Below, in pieces: positions 49,501-55,662 of a stretch of 64,000 bases of DNA. The stretch is from contig CANQKC010000001.1 of assembly GCA_947624305.1 (NCBI GenBank), positions 62,001 to 126,000 on the forward strand, written 5' to 3'. The translations under genes were made by a program, and so were the position numbers. Under the pieces are notes generated by a model that saw only the letters and a list, made by a program, of their open reading frames with translations, was not told the DNA's origin and made no database searches. Origin of the DNA: an uncultured Monoglobus sp. (GTDB lineage Bacteria > Bacillota > Clostridia > Monoglobales > Monoglobaceae). Numbering within the stretch: position 1 is the stretch's first letter; the number at the start of each line of letters is the position of its first letter.

Positions 49501-52500
49501 GCCCGCGACATTACTTTCATCTTTGAATTGTCCGTAAGGCAGGCTGTACCAATCATCATTATCCCAAGGATCAATTTTAGTATGCTGTTCCTCGTCTGGT
49601 TTAAGCGATCTGCGCCAGAAGAAGTTTTCAACCACAAGGTGACCTGTGCCCGCCTTGTCCTTATCCTTGTTTTCAACAATCGAAGCGTCGTCCGTTACGT
49701 CAATATAAAGCTTATATCTCTCATTGGCATATTTAACACCGGGGATCGGGTCAATATTATCGGTAGTGTAAGGCTTCATCTCGCGCAGAATATATGAATA
49801 TACTCCCGGCTGAGTGAAAGTCATCGTGTATTTATTGTCAAGAGTAACCGATACCTCGCCTTTTGCTGAATCAACACCATTTTTGGTGTCAACAGGTATT
49901 TCCGTGTTAATGCTTCCGTCCGCGTTTTTAACATCCGGCGAAAGACCCGGCTGAAGTACATGTTCCTCACCGTCGTTGCCGTTCAACTGCAAGAACCACG
50001 TTGACGGCTCCAGAGATAACTTAAATTTGTCACTTTCCTTTATTTCTCTTCCGTCAAGAAGAACGCGGGCCTTAATGCCAAGCGAGTTATAGTTATATGC
50101 ATCAAGATATTCGACATTGCTTTCATCGGGTTCGCTCATGCCGAAAGCAGTTACCGCGATCGGCTGGTATTTATTTGTAAAGCTTGCAAGAGCCGTACGT
50201 GCCGTATCCGAAATACTGCTCGAACGCGATTTTTGATTTCCCAAAGCGGGTGACAATTCAAATCCGTTAGGCATGTTCTTGGCCTTTCGCGGATTTTCAT
50301 TGCTTTCGTCAAGACCGGATTTTGTTGAAAGGTCAACAACTCCCTCGTCATACACAACGCCGCTTACCGTGTCAGTATAACCATCCGCATCCGATAATCC
50401 GTCAAGGAAAGGATCCTGCTTATATGTGTCGGGATCACTTTCATCAACAGGAACTTTACTGTCTTTTTGTGTCTTGACGTCATCAAGCTCCATAATTGTA
50501 TAAGCGGTTCCGTTAGGAAGATCATTAATAGTGATACGCTCGCCTGCGACAAGGGTGAATATCGCCGAGACTTCGTTTCCTGCGCCGCGTTTTTTGAACA
50601 CCAGAGCTTTATTCGGATCGCCGTCAATTTCAACGCCCGTGCTTAAATTGGTTTTGGTGTCCTCGACCGGAATAATTTTTGTTCCGGTTTCATCAAGTTC
50701 AGCCTCGGTAACATTTCCGAGAGTGAGCTTATAAACGAAATATTGATGCTTAATATATTTGTCTATTGCTTCCTGCGTTGTATTGTAAGGCTCAACGCTT
50801 TTGTGTATCGAAAGACCGCCCATGTACGAATATCCGGCGTATGCCTCTTGGGTTGCGTTTGCGTGAATATCTATGTACTGGGTTATAGTCGTCTCTTCGG
50901 CGCTTGCCTCGATTACGCCGTCGCCGTCCTTATCACCGTTGCTCGAGTACGCGACCGAGTTATAGGGGCAGCCCTCCGGCAGCTCAATTATCACGCGGTA
51001 ATGTCCCGGGATAAGTCCCTGAAGGCCGGTATATTCGGGAGTTTCTTTTTCCTCACTTATTCTCTTACCAACCTTGCCGCCGGTTTGGTTCGTTCCTTTT
51101 CCCGGTTCATACGCATAAGCAAGATCAATAAGTTCGCCGTCTTTGTTTGTCAAAAATACGGTTGTTGTTTTATTAACTGTAAGATCTATATTATATTCGT
51201 GACTGTCCGGTAGATTTTCATCATAAGCAGGATTTTCAATAACCTTGTCAAACGAATCTTGATATCTGCCGTCGGCTTCCACTCCTTCGGTGTCGCCGGT
51301 CAGCGCGTTTCGCTTCGCGATATGAACTATCGCGCCCTCAATTCCCGGCTCGCCCTCATCCTTCTTTCCGTTATGGTTCTTGTCATACCACACCGTCTCT
51401 TTAAGATTTGAAGGCTGAGTTATAATAGTAAACTCCCAGTTGTCATATTTTTCTTCATATACTCCTCTGTTAAGCTGAACACTGTTAAGCGAAGCGCTTC
51501 CGGTATAGAAAACCCTGTAATCATAATATTGATCCGGAGCGACATTGTTACTGGCTTTATCAAGCTTAAGTGTATATTGGGGCAAATCATCATACGAGAC
51601 AACCGCTCCCAGCGCTTCATCAACCGAAATGCCGGTCTTTTTATATGCCGCGTTTTCCTTATAGAAGTCATACAGCTTTTTCTTTTGCTCCTCGGTTAAG
51701 GTATTATATTGGCTACCGTCAGCGTCACCCGCAAGAATTTCAAGTATTGCCTTTACTTCCGGATCATCCGATGTCACATTGCCCTCGGCGCTGTTTTTAA
51801 GAACGCCGTATATTTCAAACGCGGCGCTCATGGAAACATCGCGCAGTTCCTCAGGCTTCCACATAGCGTGTATGCGCAAAGCTTTATCGGTAGGCTTACT
51901 TATATATCCGACGTTAGCGGCGTAAACAATTTTTTGATTTTCATTTCGTGTTGCCAAATTAACCGTCTGCACACAGACATTGGGTTTCTCACCATATTCT
52001 TGACCGTTTTTGCCGACTGTTGTTACGCGGTGCGTGATAACGTCATTTCCCGCCAGAGGATCGGAATAAGTTATTGTCAAAGTAACGGTTTTAGCTCCCT
52101 CGCCAAAAGCACGCATATCTATGGGTATGCTGTAATAACCGTATGTATTTGTAACAGCTTTATATGTAACCGGCTCATTGGGGTCTGAACCCTCGATGTT
52201 TTTTCGGCTTCCGTAAGAAGCTACAATAGTGGCAAGCGGCAGTTCTCTGTCATCTGTCGCCTTGTCATAAACACCAATACCGGTATTGTCGGTTCTGGAC
52301 GTGTCAAGAAAGACAAAGCCTGTCAGCAGTTTCTGATTATCATAGTTATCAAGGCTGATCGCTTCCGTCATAACCTTGTTGTTGGCCTGACGAGCCGCCG
52401 CATATGTCCAAACATCCACTATACCGTGGTCACACGCGCCATCACTTGTGGATACAGCCGCGTTTTTGGTAAGCTTTCGAGCGTCCACGCTTGCCCCCGA

Positions 52501-54837
52501 ACCAAATTCATAAGAGGCAATGCCGTCAATGCTCATATCTTCAAATGTTGCGTCTGTTGCTCTCCATTTTCCGTTAAGCGTCTCATTCACAACATCTATT
52601 GTATGTGATTTAAAGGCCGCAAGAATATCTGCGGGAGAGCCCGCTTCATTATCCTCTGGAAAATAAGGATTAGAAACATTTACAAACCCATATTCTACAT
52701 CAGCTGTACTCGGGTTAAATGAAGCTGCCGCTCCCATTACCTTCTCACCGGACTTAGTACAAGATTGATTTTTTGAAAGGTTCCAATACCAAGTATTATT
52801 TCCTATGCCGTAGTTCCCGCTAATTACACTTTCAGTACCACTATTACCTTTCTTCTTTCTTGTATATGCGAAAGGAAAGGTATCAATAGCATAATCCCTT
52901 AAGAGTCCCTCGTCCAAATTGTTATAATATACATTTGAGCGCGCCTCTATCTGTTTGTCAAGTCCGAGCTGTTTTCCTTCGTCATCAAAAACCATCCATT
53001 GCGGAGCGTTCTCAAGCCAAAGGGAAATACCTTGATTCATATTTTCCACATCGCCCAAAGGGAAGTGTACCTCACCCGCCTTGATCTCGGCCGTAACCGT
53101 ACCGCGCGGTGTGTTTCCGAAATAAGTTCCCATAGGCAGTATGCGTCCATAGTGGTCCCTGCCGTCCCATTTTATCCTGTTCGGCTGTTGATTTCCGTTC
53201 ACGGCGGTGTTGCCCAGCATTACCTTGCCGAGGGATTTGTAACCATTTTCGGAAAGAAATTTCTGCTCGTTGGTCGTAAGGCCCTCATATAAATCTTGAT
53301 AGTTCTCAGCCGTTATTTCTTCATATTTTACATAATTGTCAAGCGCCTGGCTTGATCCTGTTCCGCCGATTGTGTTTCCCAGGTTCGTGGGATGCCTGTT
53401 ATATTTTCCGTCTTTTTGTTCAACAGCCATAACGGCGTACCATTTGCCGCCCGATTTATATATAAAGTTTATATCATCCGGAGTGCTGAGGCATATTTCG
53501 TCATTATGTATTTTGTCGGCGTCATCATAACTGGAAGTATAACCGGACTCACCATGGTAGTGTTTCGCGTACATGTTGCTCATGTCAATAATAACTCTGT
53601 ATGACGTCGCGGCGTCGGTTTCGACAACAAAATATCCGCCGGCGCCTACATAGCCCGAATTATTGGTAGTTATATTTTCATCCGATGTCTCGCCGCTGGG
53701 CTGGCCGTCAAACTTAATGCTCTTGACGTTTCCCGGTTCCTGAGGCGTTGCCTTGACTATGCTGTCCGAAATTGTGTTATCGGGATAATTCACAAACATG
53801 TGATAAGGCGAGTCAACATCCGTAACCTCGTTGTCAGGGCCGAGAATGTAAACGCCGTCCGGATTTCCGTTTTTGTCCGTCAAATTTTTAAGCGACGCAA
53901 AACTTGTTGTGTTTGACAGCGGGAAGTGAATGGAATGATAAGCCGAAGCGTTGGTACCGCTGCCTATATTGCCGCGTGAATTTGCATACATTGAAAATGT
54001 GTTCGGCTGCATTCCGTTAAGGCCGAACTTCCATATATATCCGTCTCTTGTCACAACATGAAGATATCCGTAGACATCGCCGCTGTTCTGCATGGCGATA
54101 GCATCCATCCATACTCTTCCGTTAACTTCATTGTAACCCGTAATTTCAGACTCGGGCGTTTCTCTTTGAGGCTGCGTCACGGTAACATCCCATGACAGCA
54201 CATGATTTTGAGAATGAGCACCGTTTATATCTGTATTAAGCTTCATGTTACCGGGAGACGAGCCGCCGGCTTGAGAATTGGTAGCAGTACTTACATCGGT
54301 ATAAAATTCAAGAACATACATACCCGACTGCGGAGCCGTGTACTGATACGCAGTATATTTATCAGCTTCATTACCCTCCTTCTTAAGAGTTAAAGGTTTA
54401 TCATCGGGTGATTTGGGGCCGGCTGCTTCGTTTTTCAATGAACTAATATAGCCCTTGTCGGCACTCAAATCAATATTTTGAACCTGACCGTCCGGAAGAG
54501 TCATTTTAACGTCATCGGTTCTTTCTATTTCATTTGACGCAATAAATACAACCTCGCCCTCGTAGGCATAAAATTTTACTTTTTGCTGCTGACTTACGCC
54601 CATAAAAAGGCCCGGGTTCTTATACGCCATAAAGCTCCATCGCGCCTGGTTAGACTTTGGCACCGGCGAAGCGTAAGGATTTTCAGCTTTTGCCACATCG
54701 TCGGCGTTTTCCTGCGAGGACAAAACAATGTCTCTCGAGCCTTCGGCGCGGACCGCGGCCGTGCCGCACAAAAGCGTCACGGCACATACAAACGCCATAA
54801 TGATCGTGATTAAAATTCCGTTGCGTGTCTTACCCAT
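34528..54837 (-). CDS. Giant secreted SLH-domain surface protein, 6,769 residues
   Basis: One uninterrupted frame of 20.3 kb. Residues 1-31 are a signal peptide (GILITIIMAFVCAVTLLCGT, then AAVRA). About 32-1130 is a large unrecognised ectodomain. About 1140-1330 is SdrD/Cna_B-like (WYDKNHNGKKDEGEPGIEGA). About 1340-2590 holds several Spy0128/FctA-like pilin domains, with repeated YxYxLxExxP and GxxYDxxxY patterns. About 2596-6350 is an InlB/Listeria-Bacteroides repeat array, each unit ending in F(I/V)GWS...VYAVWAxD and a DxNxNGxPDY linker. A Pro/Ser/Thr linker and Gly run (about 6353-6435) precede a Cna_B domain (VRVVKEWDDDNNSRGERPS) and three SLH domains (about 6540-6740), which anchor it to wall polymers. 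No LPxTG. Likely adhesin or S-layer-associated stalk. Confidence 0.93.
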   Translation of the reverse strand: MGKTRNGILITIIMAFVCAVTLLCGTAAVRAEGSRDIVLSSQENADDVAKAENPYASPVPKSNQARWSFMAYKNPGLFMGVSQQQKVKFYAYEGEVVFIASNEIERTDDVKMTLPDGQVQNIDLSADKGYISSLKNEAAGPKSPDDKPLTLKKEGNEADKYTAYQYTAPQSGMYVLEFYTDVSTATNSQAGGSSPGNMKLNTDINGAHSQNHVLSWDVTVTQPQRETPESEITGYNEVNGRVWMDAIAMQNSGDVYGYLHVVTRDGYIWKFGLNGMQPNTFSMYANSRGNIGSGTNASAYHSIHFPLSNTTSFASLKNLTDKNGNPDGVYILGPDNEVTDVDSPYHMFVNYPDNTISDSIVKATPQEPGNVKSIKFDGQPSGETSDENITTNNSGYVGAGGYFVVETDAATSYRVIIDMSNMYAKHYHGESGYTSSYDDADKIHNDEICLSTPDDINFIYKSGGKWYAVMAVEQKDGKYNRHPTNLGNTIGGTGSSQALDNYVKYEEITAENYQDLYEGLTTNEQKFLSENGYKSLGKVMLGNTAVNGNQQPNRIKWDGRDHYGRILPMGTYFGNTPRGTVTAEIKAGEVHFPLGDVENMNQGISLWLENAPQWMVFDDEGKQLGLDKQIEARSNVYYNNLDEGLLRDYAIDTFPFAYTRKKKGNSGTESVISGNYGIGNNTWYWNLSKNQSCTKSGEKVMGAAASFNPSTADVEYGFVNVSNPYFPEDNEAGSPADILAAFKSHTIDVVNETLNGKWRATDATFEDMSIDGIASYEFGSGASVDARKLTKNAAVSTSDGACDHGIVDVWTYAAARQANNKVMTEAISLDNYDNQKLLTGFVFLDTSRTDNTGIGVYDKATDDRELPLATIVASYGSRKNIEGSDPNEPVTYKAVTNTYGYYSIPIDMRAFGEGAKTVTLTITYSDPLAGNDVITHRVTTVGKNGQEYGEKPNVCVQTVNLATRNENQKIVYAANVGYISKPTDKALRIHAMWKPEELRDVSMSAAFEIYGVLKNSAEGNVTSDDPEVKAILEILAGDADGSQYNTLTEEQKKKLYDFYKENAAYKKTGISVDEALGAVVSYDDLPQYTLKLDKASNNVAPDQYYDYRVFYTGSASLNSVQLNRGVYEEKYDNWEFTIITQPSNLKETVWYDKNHNGKKDEGEPGIEGAIVHIAKRNALTGDTEGVEADGRYQDSFDKVIENPAYDENLPDSHEYNIDLTVNKTTTVFLTNKDGELIDLAYAYEPGKGTNQTGGKVGKRISEEKETPEYTGLQGLIPGHYRVIIELPEGCPYNSVAYSSNGDKDGDGVIEASAEETTITQYIDIHANATQEAYAGYSYMGGLSIHKSVEPYNTTQEAIDKYIKHQYFVYKLTLGNVTEAELDETGTKIIPVEDTKTNLSTGVEIDGDPNKALVFKKRGAGNEVSAIFTLVAGERITINDLPNGTAYTIMELDDVKTQKDSKVPVDESDPDTYKQDPFLDGLSDADGYTDTVSGVVYDEGVVDLSTKSGLDESNENPRKAKNMPNGFELSPALGNQKSRSSSISDTARTALASFTNKYQPIAVTAFGMSEPDESNVEYLDAYNYNSLGIKARVLLDGREIKESDKFKLSLEPSTWFLQLNGNDGEEHVLQPGLSPDVKNADGSINTEIPVDTKNGVDSAKGEVSVTLDNKYTMTFTQPGVYSYILREMKPYTTDNIDPIPGVKYANERYKLYIDVTDDASIVENKDKDKAGTGHLVVENFFWRRSLKPDEEQHTKIDPWDNDDWYSLPYGQFKDESNVAGNMKHNPTYGDDAGENKGKSMLEFNNVYDLTAPEVAFEGTKTLSGRDLNAGEFEFKIEAAGKKQLNKGTGEFTNDESMPTPHPTAEPASSAPDSSRTKNTVDPANNIKFNPITFTEDNAGEDEANAIIYRYKITEIKPEDAAVPGITYDENSQYVYVRVYKEVVTADDKGTPDDTADDEFYQIVHAAQCDENGEPASGFSFTNSYAPEALKLYLSDVPEGETANSAPMGLSVDKILQSTDDARIFRDGDNFSFILEPSNGAPAAENNTAELKVTGSDSALNSDNGKIDSEKTTISGIKFGEKSFINIAAPSVVKDAEPDAPQYYEYTLKEINPYGTEGNPAIPGIVYDGTVYTIRVYVKDDTENGKLVLDDESSASKSGVDIFKNNECINAVSGEGPAEHKAEFTNKYDPNSSTVEINAAKEFDGDLTKFAGSEKGFKFTLTPVEVIDLDAKTAANYTSGTKSSDETGTFTAQANMPMPGVRKNFEGANMTLYNDASGVIGVAGNGADGREAITVPELTFEAADAGSGKASAKVYHYTLKEENGGNSGVTYDEAVHDYYFSVYMLSGDGDGTEQYVTVELLNDATKSEVEGISGDRTYNFDYTFKNTYASSGTFDFDKLANIAKNLTTSGKISAPSIAAGQFSIKLEPFNSSVSEIPPGFNNMDGYVEFEVKAAENTEAASSLASTFDMSKIKDRFGTDDSVLKANTEGTNVELHFSAPGTYEYLIREVTPAEDGIPTEIGYTYDNYQYKLTLEVTDKYDGALEIKPSVYYRDSLGSEWKESFEAESEDAHKPEGGGPLTLDDIKFINTYTDQYLLTYNSNGALAGDENLPVPENYEENEEVTVYKVESDKSDEGGKLTLTRNSGEMFIGWSEYIEKTDDATGEITYYDTERRNAALTAEDKDFAEKLNIYSLNNGWNSKGILKNIQDSITMPKRSVTLYAVWAADANGNNTPDFAEDGYSVRYYIGDAQVDPDNRTDDYKTNKLLYTCMHHHVVNTEADFLPHNGNTITIGEEDVNLSLNGHENAVFVGWSLSEAYKDNPIVDTYPGMATSDNIEGLLESVNLRTEELMNKYVHDGVLTVYAVWTEDSRGGQVLPPSEPTLGPDETPRPTADPDTTPSPTATPGPETGDGIPDYFQVAYDGNTPEGADGEVVGVPVDHNQYVPGESYIMLAAAPTLDGYTFVGWTDVKEPTAETNRYNPGMPWGPKTAKLDMFYAQWTKNEQSLIIQVFDDANNDGTYGGEETLLGISTDRITLTPKNGGDAIESVEHTDGGGVQFTSDMLKPGDYTLTITIDEDQFNAYDRYTGVNYALGAEQGDIDSKLDGSTLTLTQDINIPYDGYAGAIRYGVTRPYDVVYNMNGAPVEVGLKTDAAPDKDYAYYKGETYYTDSEGRVYDGKVSVLGADSLNETIDSSTGKYIFTDSAGLTHEFLGWSVNSDASAPDTGMSVSELAEGGDYRNNSFKEMPAGDLTLYAVWDRGFNKYPLTFDANGGQYESGGEDALNGTLIDTNKRYVIVSEKDASIPLDENSENRPGYKNAEGKITFPEISREDAVFIGWSATALGVVSDYNTVKDSLLSSIQMLTANTVYAVWAEDTRGKLVDSDGRSCDNPNAYYGDAHSGCVDSDGNPKHGELIKHESDGIADYLQVFYEFNVPSDAEFSGSLNVDPVTYGVDGKYTLNKSVLETFKNTDADAIRQKDYENASADVISDDNAAAYIRSSSLAVEGYAFDGWSVNDPAGANGKAENGMFYAGPTNGLGRAYSFEKSAGRPDVLYAVWRKIVPAAVNVRVYNDVNRDGLCEPEEGLVTGFTIDSVYEVITQSDGGDLEEAFEKGFPLTDKTDDARTGSAFINWFEPGKYKMTLTLDDNVSGNTSFVIRTAKDAHSFVSLDGTVKAKDMELQILEVNNRTITFQYSPTEGFAGELNIAATQGYTLDYDTNGAPVDMVAAPESVSNLYYDNETNVAELPKKADGTELDNDEDGYFYSDANGVKHYFLGWSENKYSDTPEYSADGTSHKVTDKKITIKGETKLYAIWSADKYSVLYYFDDVLDTDETNKVDKAYRDRTYNYDETAALWMPAAREELPAKDKLVFAGWTKNPETAKTALDKVPTAGMLITSVVMPSDNVNVYAVWAVDEDGNKVPDYADNMYIVSYAANGGFPAPEPDSIFFADYTKYYLNGQKAELITIEEGKKRVSRENAVLVGWGKSDNGGNLVSNAAELKTLEAGDEHLTFSDSDVTVYALWAADLNNNDKPDYSETEYTLTYDKNGGEGTVPAAREHLLPGDSVELEKNPGLTMTDAMFIGWSADKAAVQNNGGSAKIFTDAAPQDGVLTSTVTINDKDVTVYAVWAADINHNGTPDYNETPHTLSYDANGGEGTVPEPVTVLPEIKITLDTEKTFTKQGAVFIGWSLNRYTELVTSAEQENSIRIDEYTMGNEDVTVYALYAADNNGDGTPDYGRYTLTYDKNGADEGSAPADNNKYSTGAEVTLKEPDASMKKTDAVFIGWSEKKDEVQNGDGSAKVFDAAPAEGVITKSVKIDADNVTVYAVWAEDGNRNGKPDYDESYSVTYNSNGAPDTVKLPENKAGLDYNSEVTIGDITEGLSDDNDGKGKYYTDANYVKHYFLGWSEDKHADAGDIKYAPNSSVKLNSADITLYAIWSADRYKVLYYINGELDTAKVDQDFRDRSYTFGETAALWMPVSEAEYPQGADATVFAGWSADESMDNTVLNKIPAAGTLVTSVSIPNKDVPVYAVWAEDKNNDNIPDYANDMFLVKYHSNGGFPDPEDHIFFADYTRFYLKDQTADLIGLDEGARRVSRDRAVLVGWGKEAHSELVKSDEELNILIADEANLKFADQNITVYALWAADKNGNDIPDYRENPRTLKYDINGGSGEAPASVGDLLVGDSVELEKAPAITLTDAVFIGWSRQQSVVSAEGKPVIFKSAPGEGVIADSVTVADDDENEITVYAAWAEDINHNGVPDYNETPRTLTYNANGGEGTVPASVTVLPGINIDLEDNVELTKENAVFVGWSLTEYSKLITSLEEENALRIDEYTMGDRNVTVYALYAADLDDNGEADYGRFQVLYDKNGAESGEAPTDNNWYSTGTAVTLKTPDADMTLSGAMFIGWSSNKNAVSTSGGRPVIFTEAPADGIVETEVMIGSANVTVYAVWAADTNNNGVPDYDEFYTVDYDTNGAPDSVKAPTAHTGLTHNGIIQIKDISEGLSTDDEGRYYTDGNGVKVYFEGWSRDARAESADADLAPGKYLSLNSANVTLHAVWRADRFKVLYYIGGALDTEYVSDDFRGRTYAYGETAALWMPLSEAQLPAGAAGTVFAGWTDNKETAEKVLTEVPAAGTLITSVNIPNRDVTVYAVWAEDKDGDKIPDYADSMYLVKYHSNGGFPDPEDHVFFADYTRYYITGAVAELIDVETEGRQRVSLEGAVLVGWGKEAHSAYVTSDEELAGLLADNAYLTFGSENITVYALWAEDKNGNNVPDYDEKTYTLTYDGNGGEGSVPEPVTGLLDGESVALEQNAELSMDKAVFIGWSESEEDVRGADGKPIVFVSAPPKDGVIVDSVEIKASDAAVYAVWAADTNHNGTPDYNEKPHTLYYNANDGEGTVPSAVPGLLPGTDVRLDMAPGLTKSGGVFVGWSLTKYPKLMTSAEEEAALRIKNDTYTMGFDDVTVFALYAADSNGDNIPDYGRYAVTYDKNGAEGSAPVDTNKYSTGSVIRLVQPGADMRLADAVFIGWSENKAAVQDENGGAKIFDAAPESGIITDSVTITTSDVTVYAVWVADKNNNGTPDYNEGYTVSYNANGAPDSVKVPEAQTGLAYNASVKAGDITEGLETDTNGRYYTDESGVKHYFLGWSVSAIGGDIIEVGGEVRINSANVTLYAVWSADRYHVVYDMNGGSGTVPDEYAGRTYAFGENAALYIPLAGERPTKDDVVFVGWSETPVNDALTAPPDYGTIVTSVTLQNGDKTVYAVWSEDKNSDNVPDYADNMYLVKYHINGGTFPKTTDSIFFEDYTRYRLSGQTAELISIDEGRQRVMRDGAVLVGWGKEPHEELVTSAAELAELSADNAYLTFADSDITVYALWAADENGNNVPDYEEKTYTLTYDGNGGEGSVPEPVTGLLDGDVVTLDGAAKPTMPGCEFLGWCDDKTAVTDENGSPMIFTDVPDGVVKDSVTIAGADVTVYAVWKKIPIAEYGVVYNSNGGNDSVPIDEKTYPIGGGVQLMDRGEMTREGAVFLGWSKNAHEQIIMTQDELSERILPAGEIVPLDLGDNSSVMTLFAVWGIDITDGTHTVIEDGTADYYQVFYNSNAGREEVSGMPEADTNSYIDGTDVDIKPGEPVREGYNFLGWSLNDPDGDPIGESAFRKSAGPDVLYAVWEAVVPPDEYGVIYRENHATYGVVPFDDNKYVIDGTDNVPVLGNDGEPELVKEGAAFLGWSKKANNVVVTRFDAENAGILKDHTRFDSPPASGYMNLYAVWAKDENGDGTADYVQAIFDDGVDDGAAAAVTDMPDAITGERGEVYEIPAREPAREGYVFDGWTARGTDGPVYRYGGASSSFTMPDDGIVFVAQWSKYQPQPSPSPTSEPTAEPTDAPATSEPTAEPTDAPATSEPTVEPTDAPATGTPEPGASESPSPSPTKKPGGGSGGSGGGGGGGGFGTASVRVVKEWDDDNNSRGERPSSITIKLMQNGNAVDQCALSAENNWQHTFSNLKTGTEYTVIEEAVNHYAPKYESTSGGYKVINTYDESVVVSPPNGGGGSGGKAPDDLPTLNYDDHYAYIVGYEDGTVQPEGTITRAEVATIFFRMLSESSRDRYMTKGNKFSDVSVGNWFNTAVSTMAAADIVHGYEDGTFRGDDPITRAEFAVIAANFDSSAYDGPDKFSDTGEHWASEYINRAAERGWINGYEDGTFKPDQSITRAEAMALVNRVLERKPSADHMLDDMIVWPDNSDKTKWYYADVQEATNSHYSERGDGGYEVWTSLRPVMDWASLEI
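37190..43710 (-). repeat. Higher-order repeat inside giant gene
   Basis: About 3.5 copies of a 1.86-1.89 kb unit. Equivalent points (the TNGAP/SNGAP module) fall at about 43,700, 41,810, 39,950 and 38,090. Each full unit encodes six different InlB-type modules in fixed order (TNGAP, YYF/INGELDT, NGGFPxPE, NGGEGTVP with D-start, NGGEGTVP with H/R-start, DKNGAxxGSAP). The last copy breaks off after its fourth module. Confidence 0.85.
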
Positions 54838-54905
54838 AACAAACTCCTTTATAATATTATATCTAAAGCTTTTATATATTTACATTTTTCTTTGTAAGCA
54901 TTATA

Positions 54906-54936
54906 ATCATAACACGTTCACCCATGAACAAGTCAA
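54906..54936 (-). promoter_or_regulatory. Possible promoter of giant gene
   Basis: TTGACT (54931-54936) and TATGAT (54906-54911) with a long 19-nt spacer that contains the dyad GTTCA-tggg-TGAAC, a possible operator. AAAGGAG precedes ATG 54837. Confidence 0.45.
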
Positions 54937-54959
54937 TAGTTTGAAGTGATTTTTTTGAA

Positions 54960-55328
54960 AAAATTATTTACAGTAGGTCAGGTGTGCAAATGCCGCGGCG
55001 TTTCACATTCGACTGTTCCGCATATGGAAAACAGATGGTAAATTAAAAACTAAAATAAATTACCCCCCCCCGAAAGGAAATTTCACCTTGTGAAATTTCC
55101 TTTCGGGAGGGTATAATATGCTTATCGTTCACACGCATAATATTATGCCATAAAACAAATATGATTTCAAGTGTTTTTATAACACAAATTAACGAAAATT
55201 TAGCATATTTTTATACGATTGTGTTTTTTATCCCATATCAACAAAAGACCGCCCGTCAATGCTCCCCGTTCCGTTACAAAATGCAAAATAATTATATTGC
55301 CTTTTTTATATCCGTTTCGGCTCCGTTA
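54960..55328. other. Intergenic stretch upstream of giant gene
   Basis: Low-GC DNA without a gene. It holds the long hairpin at 55065-55111 and, at 55271-55301, a sequence matching the 3' edge of the DUF2442 gene region (56415-56445). Nothing else recognised. Confidence 0.5.
55062..55112. repeat. Long perfect hairpin with C9 tract
   Basis: Perfect 16-bp arms CGAAAGGAAATTTCAC/GTGAAATTTCCTTTCG (55071-55086, 55090-55105) around a 3-nt loop, extended by a run of nine C on the left and GGGAGGG on the right. It is not followed by a U-run, so it is not a standard terminator. Possibly a small palindromic repeat element. Confidence 0.7.
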
Positions 55329-55532
55329 TTACAACTCAATTTCCTCGCCTGTATCGGTTAAAATTTGAGCTTGCAAAGCCTTTTTTGTATATCCGTTAAG
55401 ACTGCAGCCTTGCTGTTCGGCTATAGCTTGCAAAACCTTTTTTTGACCTTTTTTAACTCTAAAAGGAACTTGATCATAGGCTTTGGCATTATATTTAGCA
55501 TTAGCTCTCTTTCTTGCCTCGGACAACGGCAT
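55329..55532 (-). CDS. Ribbon-helix-helix protein, copy 1
   Basis: 67-residue small basic protein with a CopG/Arc-type ribbon-helix-helix pattern: a beta strand (DQVPFRVKKGQ), then KVLQAIAEQQGCSLNGYTKKAL. Such dimers bind DNA and often act as antitoxins or autorepressors. ATG 55532 follows AAGGGGTGA. It is a close paralogue of the gene at 56986-57189: same length, same ending (ILTDTGE-E/K-IEL). It lies downstream of toxin peptide 1 on the same strand, and its start region overlaps the opposite-strand promoter of antisense RNA 1. Confidence 0.8.
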   Translation of the reverse strand: MPLSEARKRANAKYNAKAYDQVPFRVKKGQKKVLQAIAEQQGCSLNGYTKKALQAQILTDTGEEIEL

Positions 55533-55543
55533 AAAATCACCCC

Positions 55544-55572
55544 TTGACACAGATTAAATTATGTGTTATAAT
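55544..55572 (+). promoter_or_regulatory. Promoter of antisense RNA 1
   Basis: TTGACA (55544-55549), 17-nt spacer, TATAAT (55567-55572): perfect consensus boxes. The imperfect dyad ACACA-N10-TGTGT within it could be an operator for the ribbon-helix-helix protein whose gene begins 12 nt away on the other strand. Confidence 0.85.
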
Positions 55573-55577
55573 CTGAG

Positions 55578-55662
55578 TACAGAGGGAACGGCTTTGACCG
55601 TTCCGCAGATGACAAACTATTATAGTCGCCCTATCCGCAAAATGGGGCGACTATTTCTTTAT
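55578..55662 (+). ncRNA. Predicted antisense RNA antitoxin 1
   Basis: About 85-nt untranslated RNA running toward toxin peptide gene 1. A 5' hairpin GGAACGG-CUUUGA-CCGUUCC (55585-55604) is followed by a terminator with arms ATAGTCGCCC/GGGCGACTAT (55622-55631, 55645-55654) and TTTCTTTA. It overlaps the 3' end of the toxin message by about 45 nt. Loop CUUUGA can pair with UCAAAG at the toxin message 5' end, and AGUCGCC can pair with GGCGACU in the toxin 5' hairpin loop. The RNA is predicted, not known. Confidence 0.7.

Noticed and set aside
34528-54837. Sortase anchoring of the giant protein
   Set aside because: No LPxTG-type motif with hydrophobic tail at the C-terminus; SLH domains end the protein.
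34528-54837. Tandem repeats as a CRISPR array
   Set aside because: Repeats are protein-coding, in frame, hundreds of bases long and without unique spacers of constant length. No CRISPR repeat-spacer pattern exists elsewhere in the window.
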